A stretch of 22,518 nucleotides of DNA from a virus, in the IMG/VR virus record IMGVR_UViG_3300017763_000220, positions 1 to 22,518 of that record. One strand, given 5' to 3'. The translations under genes were made by a program, and so were the position numbers. The notes below the pieces were generated by a model that worked only from the letters and a program-made list of their open reading frames with translations, had not been told where the DNA came from and ran no database searches. This document shows, in pieces, positions 14,655-22,518 of the stretch (position 1 is the first letter of the stretch; each line of letters starts with the position of its first letter).

Positions 14655-15793
14655 TGGCAGTTCTCGGTGTAGGCGGACGCTTAAAACTCAAACGCCTTCC
14701 GGTCAAAAAGACGGTGGTGCTCGATGGTGGTTATCTGGACACACTTTGTGATCGGATCAAGGGTGCTCCCGATTGGCTTTGGAACGGCGATCGAGTCCAG
14801 GTTCAAGGCTTCCCAAACATCTGTGGAACAACCGGTATCCCTGGCAAGGTCAGTGGATTCGGTATGTATGCCAAAAGCAAGTGGTATTTAGGACCGAATC
14901 GAAACCACGTCCTTAATAAAGACGACGGCTACTACAAGACAGGTACTGAGTCATATCCATCAGGCGAAACAGAAGACGACGCTAATTTCTATGCAAAAAA
15001 CCTAGTAGGCGGAGTCCCTGAAAATTGCAGCGAGCAGGACTATTACGTTAACGCCGATCAGTTTGGTTTTCTCAGTTTCTACACGACAAGGTGCCAGGCT
15101 TTCACCGGTTCTCCCATGGATCGAGTTGAAGTCGCAAACGTTTACGGGGATATAACAGTCACTGCCTACGGCACAGTGCCTTACAACAATGGCTACTGGG
15201 AGTGCTACGACGGACCATGTTCAGGCGCAACGTCTGACTATTGGTTCAGTGACATTCAAGATGACGCAACTAATGAAAGCATCTGCGAGCACGAACCGAC
15301 ATACGACAAGCCAGTTGCAGGGTCGGGAGACTACGAGAACGCAGACATACAACCCAGAGTGGGAGCCGGTTTCCCCGGCTGGCAAGTGATCGCCGGACTT
15401 CGTGAATGGAATCTTGAGTTGGCAGCAGACCAAGTCGATACCAGCAATGTGGGCGAACGGTTTGGCACAGCCGTGAAGTCGATGGTGAATGGCGGTGGTC
15501 AAATGGAGTATTTCATTGACCGTGGATGTTTTGATGTGGATGACGATAATGCGCTTGCATTAATGCAGCTACTGCTCATGACCGAGAAAGGCTGTGAAGC
15601 GGATGCTGAATTCTGGATGATGAACGAGAAGCTAAACCCAGATTTGCGAAGATCACGAATTGGCGGTGGTTTGTTCTACACAGCCAAGTTGCTAGTTACG
15701 CAGACAGCAGTAAATGTTAGACCCACTGAATTAGTCGCAGGGTCAGCACGATTCGTCACTACAGGAGACATTAGACTCAGACAAACCTCTTAG
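14654..15793 (+). CDS. Tail tip protein with C-terminal tail-tube-like domain, 379 aa
   Basis: The ATG shares its A with the preceding TGA. It begins MAVLGVGGRLKLKR. Residues about 40-235 are a beta-rich, Tyr/Asp/Gly-rich region with cysteines at 32, 57, 125, 147, 184, 189 and 211. The last 138 residues resemble the tail-tube fold: REWNLELAADQVDTSNVGER at 250-269, QMEYFIDRGCF, and a final AGSARFVTTGDIRLR strand. Cysteines 292 and 314 lie in this part. It therefore looks like a tube-type ring subunit carrying a large N-terminal decoration. I recall similar uncharacterised proteins in cyanophages. A virion location is likely; binding partner and ligand are unknown. Confidence 0.65.
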   Translation: MAVLGVGGRLKLKRLPVKKTVVLDGGYLDTLCDRIKGAPDWLWNGDRVQVQGFPNICGTTGIPGKVSGFGMYAKSKWYLGPNRNHVLNKDDGYYKTGTESYPSGETEDDANFYAKNLVGGVPENCSEQDYYVNADQFGFLSFYTTRCQAFTGSPMDRVEVANVYGDITVTAYGTVPYNNGYWECYDGPCSGATSDYWFSDIQDDATNESICEHEPTYDKPVAGSGDYENADIQPRVGAGFPGWQVIAGLREWNLELAADQVDTSNVGERFGTAVKSMVNGGGQMEYFIDRGCFDVDDDNALALMQLLLMTEKGCEADAEFWMMNEKLNPDLRRSRIGGGLFYTAKLLVTQTAVNVRPTELVAGSARFVTTGDIRLRQTS

Positions 15794-15804
15794 GTAGTTG
15801 GCGA

Positions 15805-18800
15805 GTGACTGAGATTAACCGCGCTGGTGAAAACAACTCGCTCGGCCACATTGATACGTCGCAGGGACACTTCCGTTCACAGATTGATGCGCTGACTGAT
15901 GCAGTTCGTCAGCTAGGTGGTAACGCTGAAATTAAAGAGAGTGGCAGCGTTGTCAATGATCCTCTTAATGCTCCGTACCAGCTATATGTCAACCCGTATA
16001 TCGGTAGCGACACTTTTGTTACTGGTGATTACGCCACCGCTGACGACGGCACTTTTGAGCAGAAGATGCGGCGCATCAGCCTGCAGCGATTGGAATGCGG
16101 CTATACCGAGGCCAGGCCGTTCAAGACGATCAACCGTGCGGTTATTGAAGCCGCGATCATTACCAGCAGGGACTATCTAAATCTCCCTGGCAACCTTTGT
16201 GGTGATCTGGTTTCGATCAACATTGCGCCAGGTGTCCATACAATTGTTAATGATCCAGGTATTGCTTATACATCGGCAGATTTTCCAACGTGGTCAGACG
16301 GTTATGAACCGACAGTTAGTGATTTAGCAAAGTTCAACGCAGTTGACGGTGGCGTCATCTTGCCAAGGGGTGTGAGCCTCTGCAGCATCGACCTACGAAA
16401 GTGCAACCTGCGACCAAACTATGTTCCAGGTCAACCAGGCGACTCGCTTCCTTTAAATGAAGCGGCTGACTACTCCAACCGTCGTCCGATCTTCCGCGTT
16501 ACAGGGACGGGCTTCTTTTACGGTTTCACGTTTATTGACAAGCTCAATTATGAGAAGACCCACCACTTGCTCGATACGTTCTCGTTTACAGGACGGACCA
16601 GGGCTGATGTGTTTTATGAAAAGATCCTAAGTTCCTTTGGTGCTCACGGTGGAATCAGTTCAACCTTTACTAAAACAAGAGACAGCGAAGTAATTATCGT
16701 TGCACCAGCACCAGCCCCTGGTTTACAGACGATTGCTACAGACGGGGTATCATCTGCCAGCCCTTATATATACAATTGCTCCATTCGCTCAAAGTATGGA
16801 ATGTGTGGCATATTTGCCAATGGCGATGATGTTGAAGGCTTTAAATCTATGGTCGTGGCGCAATATACGGCTATTGCACTTCAGCGTGATATGCGTTGCT
16901 GGGAGCGATATGTTTCTGGTGCTTGGCAACAAATTACGGCGGATAGCGGAAACCCTCACGACAACTACAGCACTTACATTGCAGAACAGCCAGATAATCT
17001 CCGCCAAAATACTTCACGCAGAACCTTCCATATTCGCTGCGTAAATAAATCTATTATTCAAGAAGTAAGTGTCTTCGCGATTGGACAATCGGTGCATCAT
17101 TGGGTTGAATCAGGAGGCGAACTTACGGTCACTAATAGTAACTCTAACTTTGGGGGTTGCGCTTCTTTAGCAGAAGGATTTCACGACGAAACTTATGCAA
17201 CAGACACCGACTGGTCTCTGCATACTATCAACGTTGCGCGAGACATTACACCTCTTCGCAACAAATTTGCCACCTACCAGTTAGGTGAGATTGTTGCAGG
17301 ACAGAGCAATACAGCGACCAGTATTCAACTTACGTCGCCCCTTGATGGTGACGAACTTAACAAACCCAGAATCCTGGCAGTAAACGGATATTCACTAAAT
17401 AATTATGGCACCACAAACTACGTTTGGATCGAAAATACCAATGGCAATGACTACTATGCACCACTAGCAGACGTTGCATGGGAAACGAGTGCCCCAGATA
17501 CACTTAACTTTTCATCTGCATTTGTAGCAGTAGGTGGATCGCCACCGACCGATTCTCCAGCCGGAAATCTGCCTCCTATCGCAGGATTGCGGGTTTACGT
17601 CAGAAGGCTTCGCGATGTTCGCAATCTGGAAGAGCGCACTTATTCAATCACCTGTAACAACACCAGCACACAGTCACGCAATATCGTTCGTGACTACGGC
17701 ATCCAGACAGACATAGCCGAAACATCCATAGACACATACATCAGCGACGACGAACCAATCATTGTCGGCAAGGTCTCTGTTTTAGCGCCACAGGGTAGTG
17801 GTGTCATTCGTCGAAATAAGGTCGAAATCCGCAGAGCAGCAGCATCTGATGATTGGGATAACAGAGGGGAATATCGCTCCGGTTATCACGCCACCAATAA
17901 TTACTACCGGCCTGGCGACGTAGTTCGTTATTTGAACAAGCACTACAAGTGCATCGTCGAGCATATCGCCACCTCCACTTTTGAGACTCAGTATTGGGAT
18001 CAGGCATTTGTCCACATGCCTTCCAACTATGCGCCGGAGGATTTCTTCAAAAACACGAAGAAACCGATTGTCTTCGACCGAGATAAAGACACCACCAACG
18101 AAGATCCCTTCCTGGGTTATGTAAACAGTGATTTATGGCAAGATGAGCAACTTTACCGGCAACTTCGCACAAATAGCGATTACCTCGGGCTGTATTCACT
18201 CCTCAGAAGTCTTGGATTTACTAACACCAACGCCCACAAGATTTTACGGCCAAAAGATACAGCAGACCGCGAAAGAAATCCTGGCACTTCCTTAGACAGT
18301 ATTGCAAATCCAAGTGGTGCTGCAAATACATGGGACAACTGGTCGTTAACAATGAGGCGTCCTTCAAATATAAGATTGTTTGGTCACGCATTTGAATGGG
18401 CTGGACTGAATAACTATTCAAAGGCATTACCTAAGTACCAAAAAGATCTGACCGCAAGTAATAAATTTACCTTCTTCTTTACCAACTCCGCAGGCGGTCG
18501 CGTTTATCTAAACGGATTTAATGAGGAGGGCTTCCAGGTCACGGCCGCAGGTTTAATCGACCTGCAAACGGGGGAGGTATTGTCGCCCGAAGGCTTGGGT
18601 TCAGATGACGCATCAACAGACAACGTCATTTTCCCTGGAGATGTAACGGTTGAAGGAACGTTGACAGCGAACACCCTTCAAACAGACCAGCAGGCACTCG
18701 TATTTATTAAACATGAAACTGACAATCCAGCACCTCCGAGTGCAGGGCTTGGTCTCGCCTACATCGCGCCAGCCACTGCGATCACGGGAATGCACAATAA

Positions 18801-20853
18801 CGGCACACCAATACCGGAGGCTGCAACTTTTGACACAAACAATGAAGAGGGAACCGTTACGAATGGTTCATCATCACTAGCAACTAACAAAGGGTACTCC
18901 GGTCCCCATTTTGTAACACCAGCATGGATAGACCTGTGGAAGGGCAAAAATGGCTTACTTGGTGTTGTATCAGGAAGTGTCAACATCTTTGTTAATCCGC
19001 GTGCAATACCTCCTGTTAATCCAGCATTAGTAAATTCAATAGCACTCGAATCGCTTAATCATGACGCCGACATTACCCAGCTCATCGGCACCCCTCCACT
19101 CTCACCCGAAACCGCTTGTCCGAGTTTAAAGCTTGCAATCGAGTTTGCGAACCTTGCGGTATCCACTACGACCCGTGTTAATTATTACCTGGGATGTGGT
19201 GTTTACAGCGATGACTGTGTCACTCATGATTTTAAACATCCAGTCTTGCTGCAGGGTTACAGCTTTGAACTAAATCAGCTTAGTTCCGATGGTCGCGGAG
19301 GCGGTGGCCACAAGTTCATGGCTGACTCGATTTCAGAGGGCGATTGGAATTCAGGGCGCGGGATTGGGTGGACAGCCGCAGAGGGTGGAGTAGGAAATGG
19401 TGGCGGTAAAAACAAGTTGGCGTTAGATAGCCTTAGCGGCGGTAACAATGAAATTGATGCAGGAGGAACACTTGAATCAACATTTAAAAATGCAACTCTG
19501 GCACCATGTTTTATAACAAACGTCAAAGTACGTCTAAGAAATGCAGGACAATGGGCAACGGTTGATTTTGCAAGCACAAGATTCGTATTTAGAAACGAAT
19601 CAACAATTCAGGGTATGCACGTTTGGGGCGCGACTACAACTGCAGAGATGGGTGCGGGTACTCGTGATAACACCGGCAAAATGTATGTACCAAACGAGCA
19701 CTTCGGACTTACATCAACAAGTGTGGAAAAAATTAGAACACAGACAGACCGACGCAAGGTCTTGAATGCGTGGGTCTACCAGCAGTGCCAACTCTTAGGC
19801 GTAAGCGTGCTGCGACAAGTGCAATCCAACAGCACATTTCAGTTCCAAAACCAACTGGTGTGCAGAGATGTTGCGATTTCAGCGACTGATCTGCCGTATA
19901 AAAACGCCGGTCAAGGTGACGACCAGCCGCTGTTCAACTTCATTGACAACGCAACGCTACACATGGCCGGTTGCTATTTGATCGGCAATAACACCCTGGA
20001 TGATCAACAGTTTGACGGAAACACAGGAGGTTCGCTGCAGTGGGGCAGTTCTAACAACTTTGATTTCTTTGGATTTACAAATGCCTTTATGTCAATTAAC
20101 GATCGATCGCCAAATGCCGTTGCAACCGTTAAGTTCGGTCACGGGAGAGCGATTGTTGATGCTGCCAGCGATTTTGACAGAAACTTAGTAGAAAATAATA
20201 TTCACCTTCTAACGTCTAACTATCGATACATGGAGACCTCACACCGTGCAGCGGAAGAGGCTTCTGCTGCGGGCGCAGCCTTCTTCGCTGCAACACCCGA
20301 TGATAAGTACAAGCAAGGACCAGCTTTTGGTGCTGTCTACGGAAATTCCGCAAAGGGTCGAAGAGTTGACCGCCACAACTTTACAGATTACCGCGTTAGT
20401 CGGGACTGGAAATGTTCAGGTGTAGTGGGCTTTTTTGGCCTATACAGATTTAGACGTGGTGGTTCATACAGTGCTTTTAGACAGATGGGCTTGAGTGTTC
20501 TTGATAATGCTGCAGCACAGAAGCCAGGGAGCACAACTGACGGAAATCCAAATAGCGCAATTGTTGCCGGAACTAATTTTGATTGGGAAGCGACCCGAGG
20601 ATTTTTATTCAGGCGTAATGGTCTTGATCAGTTTATAGCTATTACTGGTGCGATCACCTCTGTAGGACCAGGTGTAGTGAGGCATCCAATTTTTTCACAA
20701 GCATGGGGTTTAGGCATGGGAGGAGTAACACCCGAGCTTTATGCGCTAAATCTTAAATACGCGGTGATTAAGCCAGGTATCGATTTTGGGCATAGTGCCG
20801 CCCTATCCAACAACGCGGGCCCCTATAGTTCAAATAACATGATATTGGGCTAA
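15805..20853 (+). CDS. Giant virion structural / tail spike-like protein, 1682 aa
   Basis: A GTG at 15805 follows the previous stop by 11 bases; the ribosome site is weak. It opens MTEINRAGENNSLGHIDTSQ. At about 98-120 lies ECGYTEARPFKTINRAVIEA, then VSINIAPGVHTI at 137, the usual entry to a right-handed beta-helix (pectate-lyase-like) domain. Residues 693-733 hold a CBM5/12-like pattern: YRPGDVVRYLNKHYKCIVEH, later a Trp. Residues 870-918 (NYSKALPKYQ, GGRVYLNGFNEEGFQV) and a DVTVEGTLTANTLQT linker near 946 resemble large structural proteins of cyanomyoviruses, from memory. A second half (about 1110-1682) repeats the helix-entry pattern. A host-surface binding spike or side fibre is the likely role. 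No catalytic residues can be assigned. Confidence 0.72.
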   Translation: MTEINRAGENNSLGHIDTSQGHFRSQIDALTDAVRQLGGNAEIKESGSVVNDPLNAPYQLYVNPYIGSDTFVTGDYATADDGTFEQKMRRISLQRLECGYTEARPFKTINRAVIEAAIITSRDYLNLPGNLCGDLVSINIAPGVHTIVNDPGIAYTSADFPTWSDGYEPTVSDLAKFNAVDGGVILPRGVSLCSIDLRKCNLRPNYVPGQPGDSLPLNEAADYSNRRPIFRVTGTGFFYGFTFIDKLNYEKTHHLLDTFSFTGRTRADVFYEKILSSFGAHGGISSTFTKTRDSEVIIVAPAPAPGLQTIATDGVSSASPYIYNCSIRSKYGMCGIFANGDDVEGFKSMVVAQYTAIALQRDMRCWERYVSGAWQQITADSGNPHDNYSTYIAEQPDNLRQNTSRRTFHIRCVNKSIIQEVSVFAIGQSVHHWVESGGELTVTNSNSNFGGCASLAEGFHDETYATDTDWSLHTINVARDITPLRNKFATYQLGEIVAGQSNTATSIQLTSPLDGDELNKPRILAVNGYSLNNYGTTNYVWIENTNGNDYYAPLADVAWETSAPDTLNFSSAFVAVGGSPPTDSPAGNLPPIAGLRVYVRRLRDVRNLEERTYSITCNNTSTQSRNIVRDYGIQTDIAETSIDTYISDDEPIIVGKVSVLAPQGSGVIRRNKVEIRRAAASDDWDNRGEYRSGYHATNNYYRPGDVVRYLNKHYKCIVEHIATSTFETQYWDQAFVHMPSNYAPEDFFKNTKKPIVFDRDKDTTNEDPFLGYVNSDLWQDEQLYRQLRTNSDYLGLYSLLRSLGFTNTNAHKILRPKDTADRERNPGTSLDSIANPSGAANTWDNWSLTMRRPSNIRLFGHAFEWAGLNNYSKALPKYQKDLTASNKFTFFFTNSAGGRVYLNGFNEEGFQVTAAGLIDLQTGEVLSPEGLGSDDASTDNVIFPGDVTVEGTLTANTLQTDQQALVFIKHETDNPAPPSAGLGLAYIAPATAITGMHNNGTPIPEAATFDTNNEEGTVTNGSSSLATNKGYSGPHFVTPAWIDLWKGKNGLLGVVSGSVNIFVNPRAIPPVNPALVNSIALESLNHDADITQLIGTPPLSPETACPSLKLAIEFANLAVSTTTRVNYYLGCGVYSDDCVTHDFKHPVLLQGYSFELNQLSSDGRGGGGHKFMADSISEGDWNSGRGIGWTAAEGGVGNGGGKNKLALDSLSGGNNEIDAGGTLESTFKNATLAPCFITNVKVRLRNAGQWATVDFASTRFVFRNESTIQGMHVWGATTTAEMGAGTRDNTGKMYVPNEHFGLTSTSVEKIRTQTDRRKVLNAWVYQQCQLLGVSVLRQVQSNSTFQFQNQLVCRDVAISATDLPYKNAGQGDDQPLFNFIDNATLHMAGCYLIGNNTLDDQQFDGNTGGSLQWGSSNNFDFFGFTNAFMSINDRSPNAVATVKFGHGRAIVDAASDFDRNLVENNIHLLTSNYRYMETSHRAAEEASAAGAAFFAATPDDKYKQGPAFGAVYGNSAKGRRVDRHNFTDYRVSRDWKCSGVVGFFGLYRFRRGGSYSAFRQMGLSVLDNAAAQKPGSTTDGNPNSAIVAGTNFDWEATRGFLFRRNGLDQFIAITGAITSVGPGVVRHPIFSQAWGLGMGGVTPELYALNLKYAVIKPGIDFGHSAALSNNAGPYSSNNMILG

Positions 20854-21035
20854 TGGCCAGAACAGAACCAGTTCCCGAAGCGAAGGTGTTTGAAGAGTAT
20901 GACGACTATGACGAAGTCGGGAACTTGGGTTTAGACGAAAATGGGGCTACCCGTTTTACCGCAGACAAATACTTTATATTTGATGCCACCACAGAAGAAT
21001 GGGTAGAGCAGGCGACTATGCCTTTTTATGTTTGA
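20853..21035 (+). CDS. Small acidic hypothetical protein, 60 aa
   Basis: The ATG shares its A with the stop of the giant protein, so translation is coupled. The product is acidic: PEAKVFEEYDDYDEVGNLGL in the first half, then FTADKYFIFDATTEEWVEQA. No family is recognised. The 'YFIFDATTEEWVE' part is reminiscent of the 'lyiYDgt.W' ends of the two fibre-anchor genes behind it, which may reflect a shared small beta motif. A chaperone or attachment role for the spike or fibre is possible but unproven. Confidence 0.6.
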   Translation: MARTEPVPEAKVFEEYDDYDEVGNLGLDENGATRFTADKYFIFDATTEEWVEQATMPFYV

Positions 21036-21103
21036 GCACTAACTGCTTGCATACTTCCTAGACTTTGAATACCCCGTATGTGGGCGTTCTTCGCTAAATA
21101 GCA

Positions 21104-21376
21104 ATGGCCGCAAAGCTGATTCACAAGTCTTCTAGCGTCCAATATAAGAACGTCCGTAGCAATCAGATTGAAAGCTCAGAGATAGCTATTAACTACCACG
21201 AGTCAGGCCCTTACCTGCAAGTGAAAGATTCCGGCGGCGAAATTGTCCAGGTTGGTGGAATCTTTATCGGTACGCAGGCACCTACCAACCCGCTTGTAGG
21301 AAAAATGTGGCTAAACAATGTCGCTGGAAATCTCTATATCTACGATGGGACAAGTTGGATCAACGTGTCTGTCTGA
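21104..21376 (+). CDS. Stand-alone fibre anchor-like protein, 90 aa
   Basis: An ATG at 21104 has no clear ribosome site and follows a 68-base gap with no convincing promoter. The whole protein aligns without large gaps to the first 90 residues of the next gene: LIHKSSSVQYKN against LIHKHSNNAYTN, HESGPYLQVK in both, PTNPLVGKMWL against PTNPLKGKFWL, and YDGTSWINV against WNGTAWVIC. It is therefore a fibre attachment domain without a shaft. It could share the anchor ring with the fibre, cap unused positions, or be a remnant of duplication. Confidence 0.7.
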   Translation: MAAKLIHKSSSVQYKNVRSNQIESSEIAINYHESGPYLQVKDSGGEIVQVGGIFIGTQAPTNPLVGKMWLNNVAGNLYIYDGTSWINVSV

Positions 21377-21402
21377 TCTAAGCCCTACCGGAGATAAACA
21401 CG

Positions 21403-22518
21403 ATGACCGTCAAGCTTATTCACAAGCACTCGAATAACGCATACACAAATGCGAGTTCGACCGATCTTGAGTTTGGGGAGATTGCGGTAAATAACCACGA
21501 ATCGGGGCCGTACCTGCAGGTCAAAGGGACTGATGGAAATGTCTACGAAGTAGGTGGAATTTATTACAACACTCATTCACCAACGAACCCACTAAAGGGA
21601 AAGTTTTGGCTTGATCAGACGACCGATCAACTGCGAGTTTGGAACGGGACCGCATGGGTCATTTGCGCTGGTGTGTCTGGTCCAGCCGGTCCAGGCTTTA
21701 CCGGTGGAAGTTACGACCCGAGTACGGGGCAAATCTCATTTACGTCAGATGATGGGATCGGTTTCACCACAGGAGATTTAAGAGGTGCCGATGGTGATGA
21801 CGGCGCAGGTTTTACAGGCGCTAGTTATGACCCAGCAACCGGGCAAGTCACTTTCACGTCAAACGATGGGCTCGGTTTCGTTACAGGAGACATAAGAGGA
21901 GCTAATGGTTCGGACGGTATTGATGGAGATGGTTTTACCGGTGGTACTTATGACGCCACTACTGGCGAAGTCACCTTCACATCAAATGACGGGCTTGGTT
22001 TTAGTACCGGAAACCTAAGAGGTGCGGCCGGTGATCAAGGACCACAAGGCGTAGCGGGCGAGGACGCTGATGGTTTTACTGGCGGCTATTATTCAACCTC
22101 AACCGGTCGAGTATTTTTTACATCCGACGACGGACTGAGTTTCTCGACGGGCGACTTAAGGGGTGCGACAGGACCACAAGGTCCAATCGGAAATACTGGC
22201 GCTCAGGGAGAGCCAGGCCCACAAGGCCCGGTGGGACCACCAGCCGCTACAGATCTGAGTTACACGGCTTCTGCTCGAACAATCAACTCATCAACTGGAA
22301 CTAACACGACACTGCCAAATGTTGTAGCTGGTGGTAACTCCGGCCTGATGACAGGAGCAGATAAAACCAAGCTCAATGGCATTGAAACTGCTGCAACTGC
22401 AGACCAAACGGGCGCAGAGATCAAAGCCGCCTATGAAGGTCAAGCCAACACCAACGCTTTTACCGACGCAGATCACACCAAACTCGATGGCATTGAATCT
22501 GGCGCAACTGGTGATCAA
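21403..22518 (+). CDS. Tail fibre with collagen-like and tandem repeats, 5' part (372 codons visible)
   Basis: An ATG at 21403 has GGAG nine bases upstream. The frame stays open to the window end, so the protein continues beyond it. Residues 1-90 are the anchor domain shared with the preceding gene. Residues 98-254 contain four 31-residue repeats (GFTGGSYDPSTGQ, then FTSDDGLGFTTGDLRG), joined by Gly-rich linkers of increasing length. Residues about 254-280 are a pure collagen-like G-x-y run (GPQGPIGNTGAQGEPGPQGP), which should form a triple helix. From about residue 320, 37-residue units of the 'TKLDGIESGATGDQ' type begin, common in phage fibres. The protein should be a trimeric receptor-binding fibre; the tip lies outside the window. 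Confidence 0.85.
   Translation, partial: MTVKLIHKHSNNAYTNASSTDLEFGEIAVNNHESGPYLQVKGTDGNVYEVGGIYYNTHSPTNPLKGKFWLDQTTDQLRVWNGTAWVICAGVSGPAGPGFTGGSYDPSTGQISFTSDDGIGFTTGDLRGADGDDGAGFTGASYDPATGQVTFTSNDGLGFVTGDIRGANGSDGIDGDGFTGGTYDATTGEVTFTSNDGLGFSTGNLRGAAGDQGPQGVAGEDADGFTGGYYSTSTGRVFFTSDDGLSFSTGDLRGATGPQGPIGNTGAQGEPGPQGPVGPPAATDLSYTASARTINSSTGTNTTLPNVVAGGNSGLMTGADKTKLNGIETAATADQTGAEIKAAYEGQANTNAFTDADHTKLDGIESGATGDQ
21694..22164 (+). repeat. Four 31-codon repeats in the tail fibre
   Basis: Units lie at 21694-21786, 21808-21900, 21931-22023 and 22072-22164. Each encodes G-F-T-G-G-x-Y-D-x-x-T-G-x-V-x-F-T-S-x-D-G-L-G-F-x-T-G-D-L-R-G with few changes. Linkers between them are 7, 10 and 16 codons and Gly-rich. 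Synonymous differences are frequent, so the copies are not recent identical duplicates. Confidence 0.9.
22360..22518 (+). repeat. 37-codon fibre repeats, truncated by the window end
   Basis: DKTKLNGIETAATADQ at 22360-22407 recurs as DHTKLDGIESGATGDQ at 22471-22518, with 21 residues between (TGAEIKAAYEGQANTNAFTD and one Ala), giving a 111-base period. The window ends at the last codon of the second motif, so more units may follow. Confidence 0.8.

Noticed and set aside
19275-19577. 100-codon minus-strand frame rich in Pro, Leu and Ser
   Set aside because: Antisense of Gly-rich coding sequence in the giant protein, which produces Pro-rich shadows.
21036-21103. Possible promoter before the 90-aa gene
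   Set aside because: A TTGCAT-like -35 is present near 21050 but no acceptable -10 lies at 16-18 bases; not supportable.
1-22518. tRNA genes, CRISPR arrays, insertion sequences or attachment sites
   Set aside because: No cloverleaf, regular spaced direct repeats, transposase-like frame or terminal inverted repeats were seen on either strand.

Overview
The window is part of the structural (morphogenesis) region of a long-tailed, siphovirus-type bacteriophage. The likely host is a marine picocyanobacterium (Synechococcus or Prochlorococcus). The host inference rests on three features I recall from cyanophage virion proteins: the 1682-residue structural protein, the small fibre-anchor domains, and the 37-residue fibre repeats ending in GIE-GAT-DQ-type motifs. 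No search was run, so the host is an inference. No integrase, repressor, tRNA, CRISPR array or insertion sequence is visible.

Head region, 1-4956. The window opens inside a Mu gpF/SPP1 gp7-like head morphogenesis protein. A short stretch of small genes follows: one possible plus-strand gene, then two minus-strand genes that are the only convincing genes on that strand. Next come a coiled-coil scaffold, the major capsid protein with a strong terminator behind it, a 45-codon gene, and four tightly coupled connector genes: a DnaT_2-like adaptor, a head-closure-like protein, an HK97 gp10-like protein and a tail-terminator-like protein. Stops and starts overlap by 1-4 bases.

Tail region, 5024-15793. 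The major tail tube protein has its own terminator. It is followed by a tail assembly chaperone whose second half lies in the +1 frame (a predicted programmed frameshift, gpG/gpGT style) and by a 1123-residue tape measure protein. After these come a minor tail protein, a 1214-residue J-like tail tip protein, and three virion proteins, two of which carry the tail-tube sequence signature again.

Adsorption region, 15805-22518. A 1682-residue protein appears to have two beta-helix-like halves and a CBM5/12-like glycan-binding motif. A 60-residue acidic protein follows, then a free-standing 90-residue anchor domain, then a tail fibre that starts with a second copy of that domain. The fibre continues with four 31-residue repeats joined by collagen-like linkers and runs off the window inside a second repeat family.

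Together the genes build the capsid, joint, tail tube, tail tip and host-binding fibres in the usual siphophage order. The most interesting points are the +1/-2 type chaperone frameshift, the repeated tail-tube fold at the tail tip, the minus-strand pair, the glycan-binding motif in the giant protein, and the duplicated fibre anchor. I found no clearly new enzymatic or defence system.
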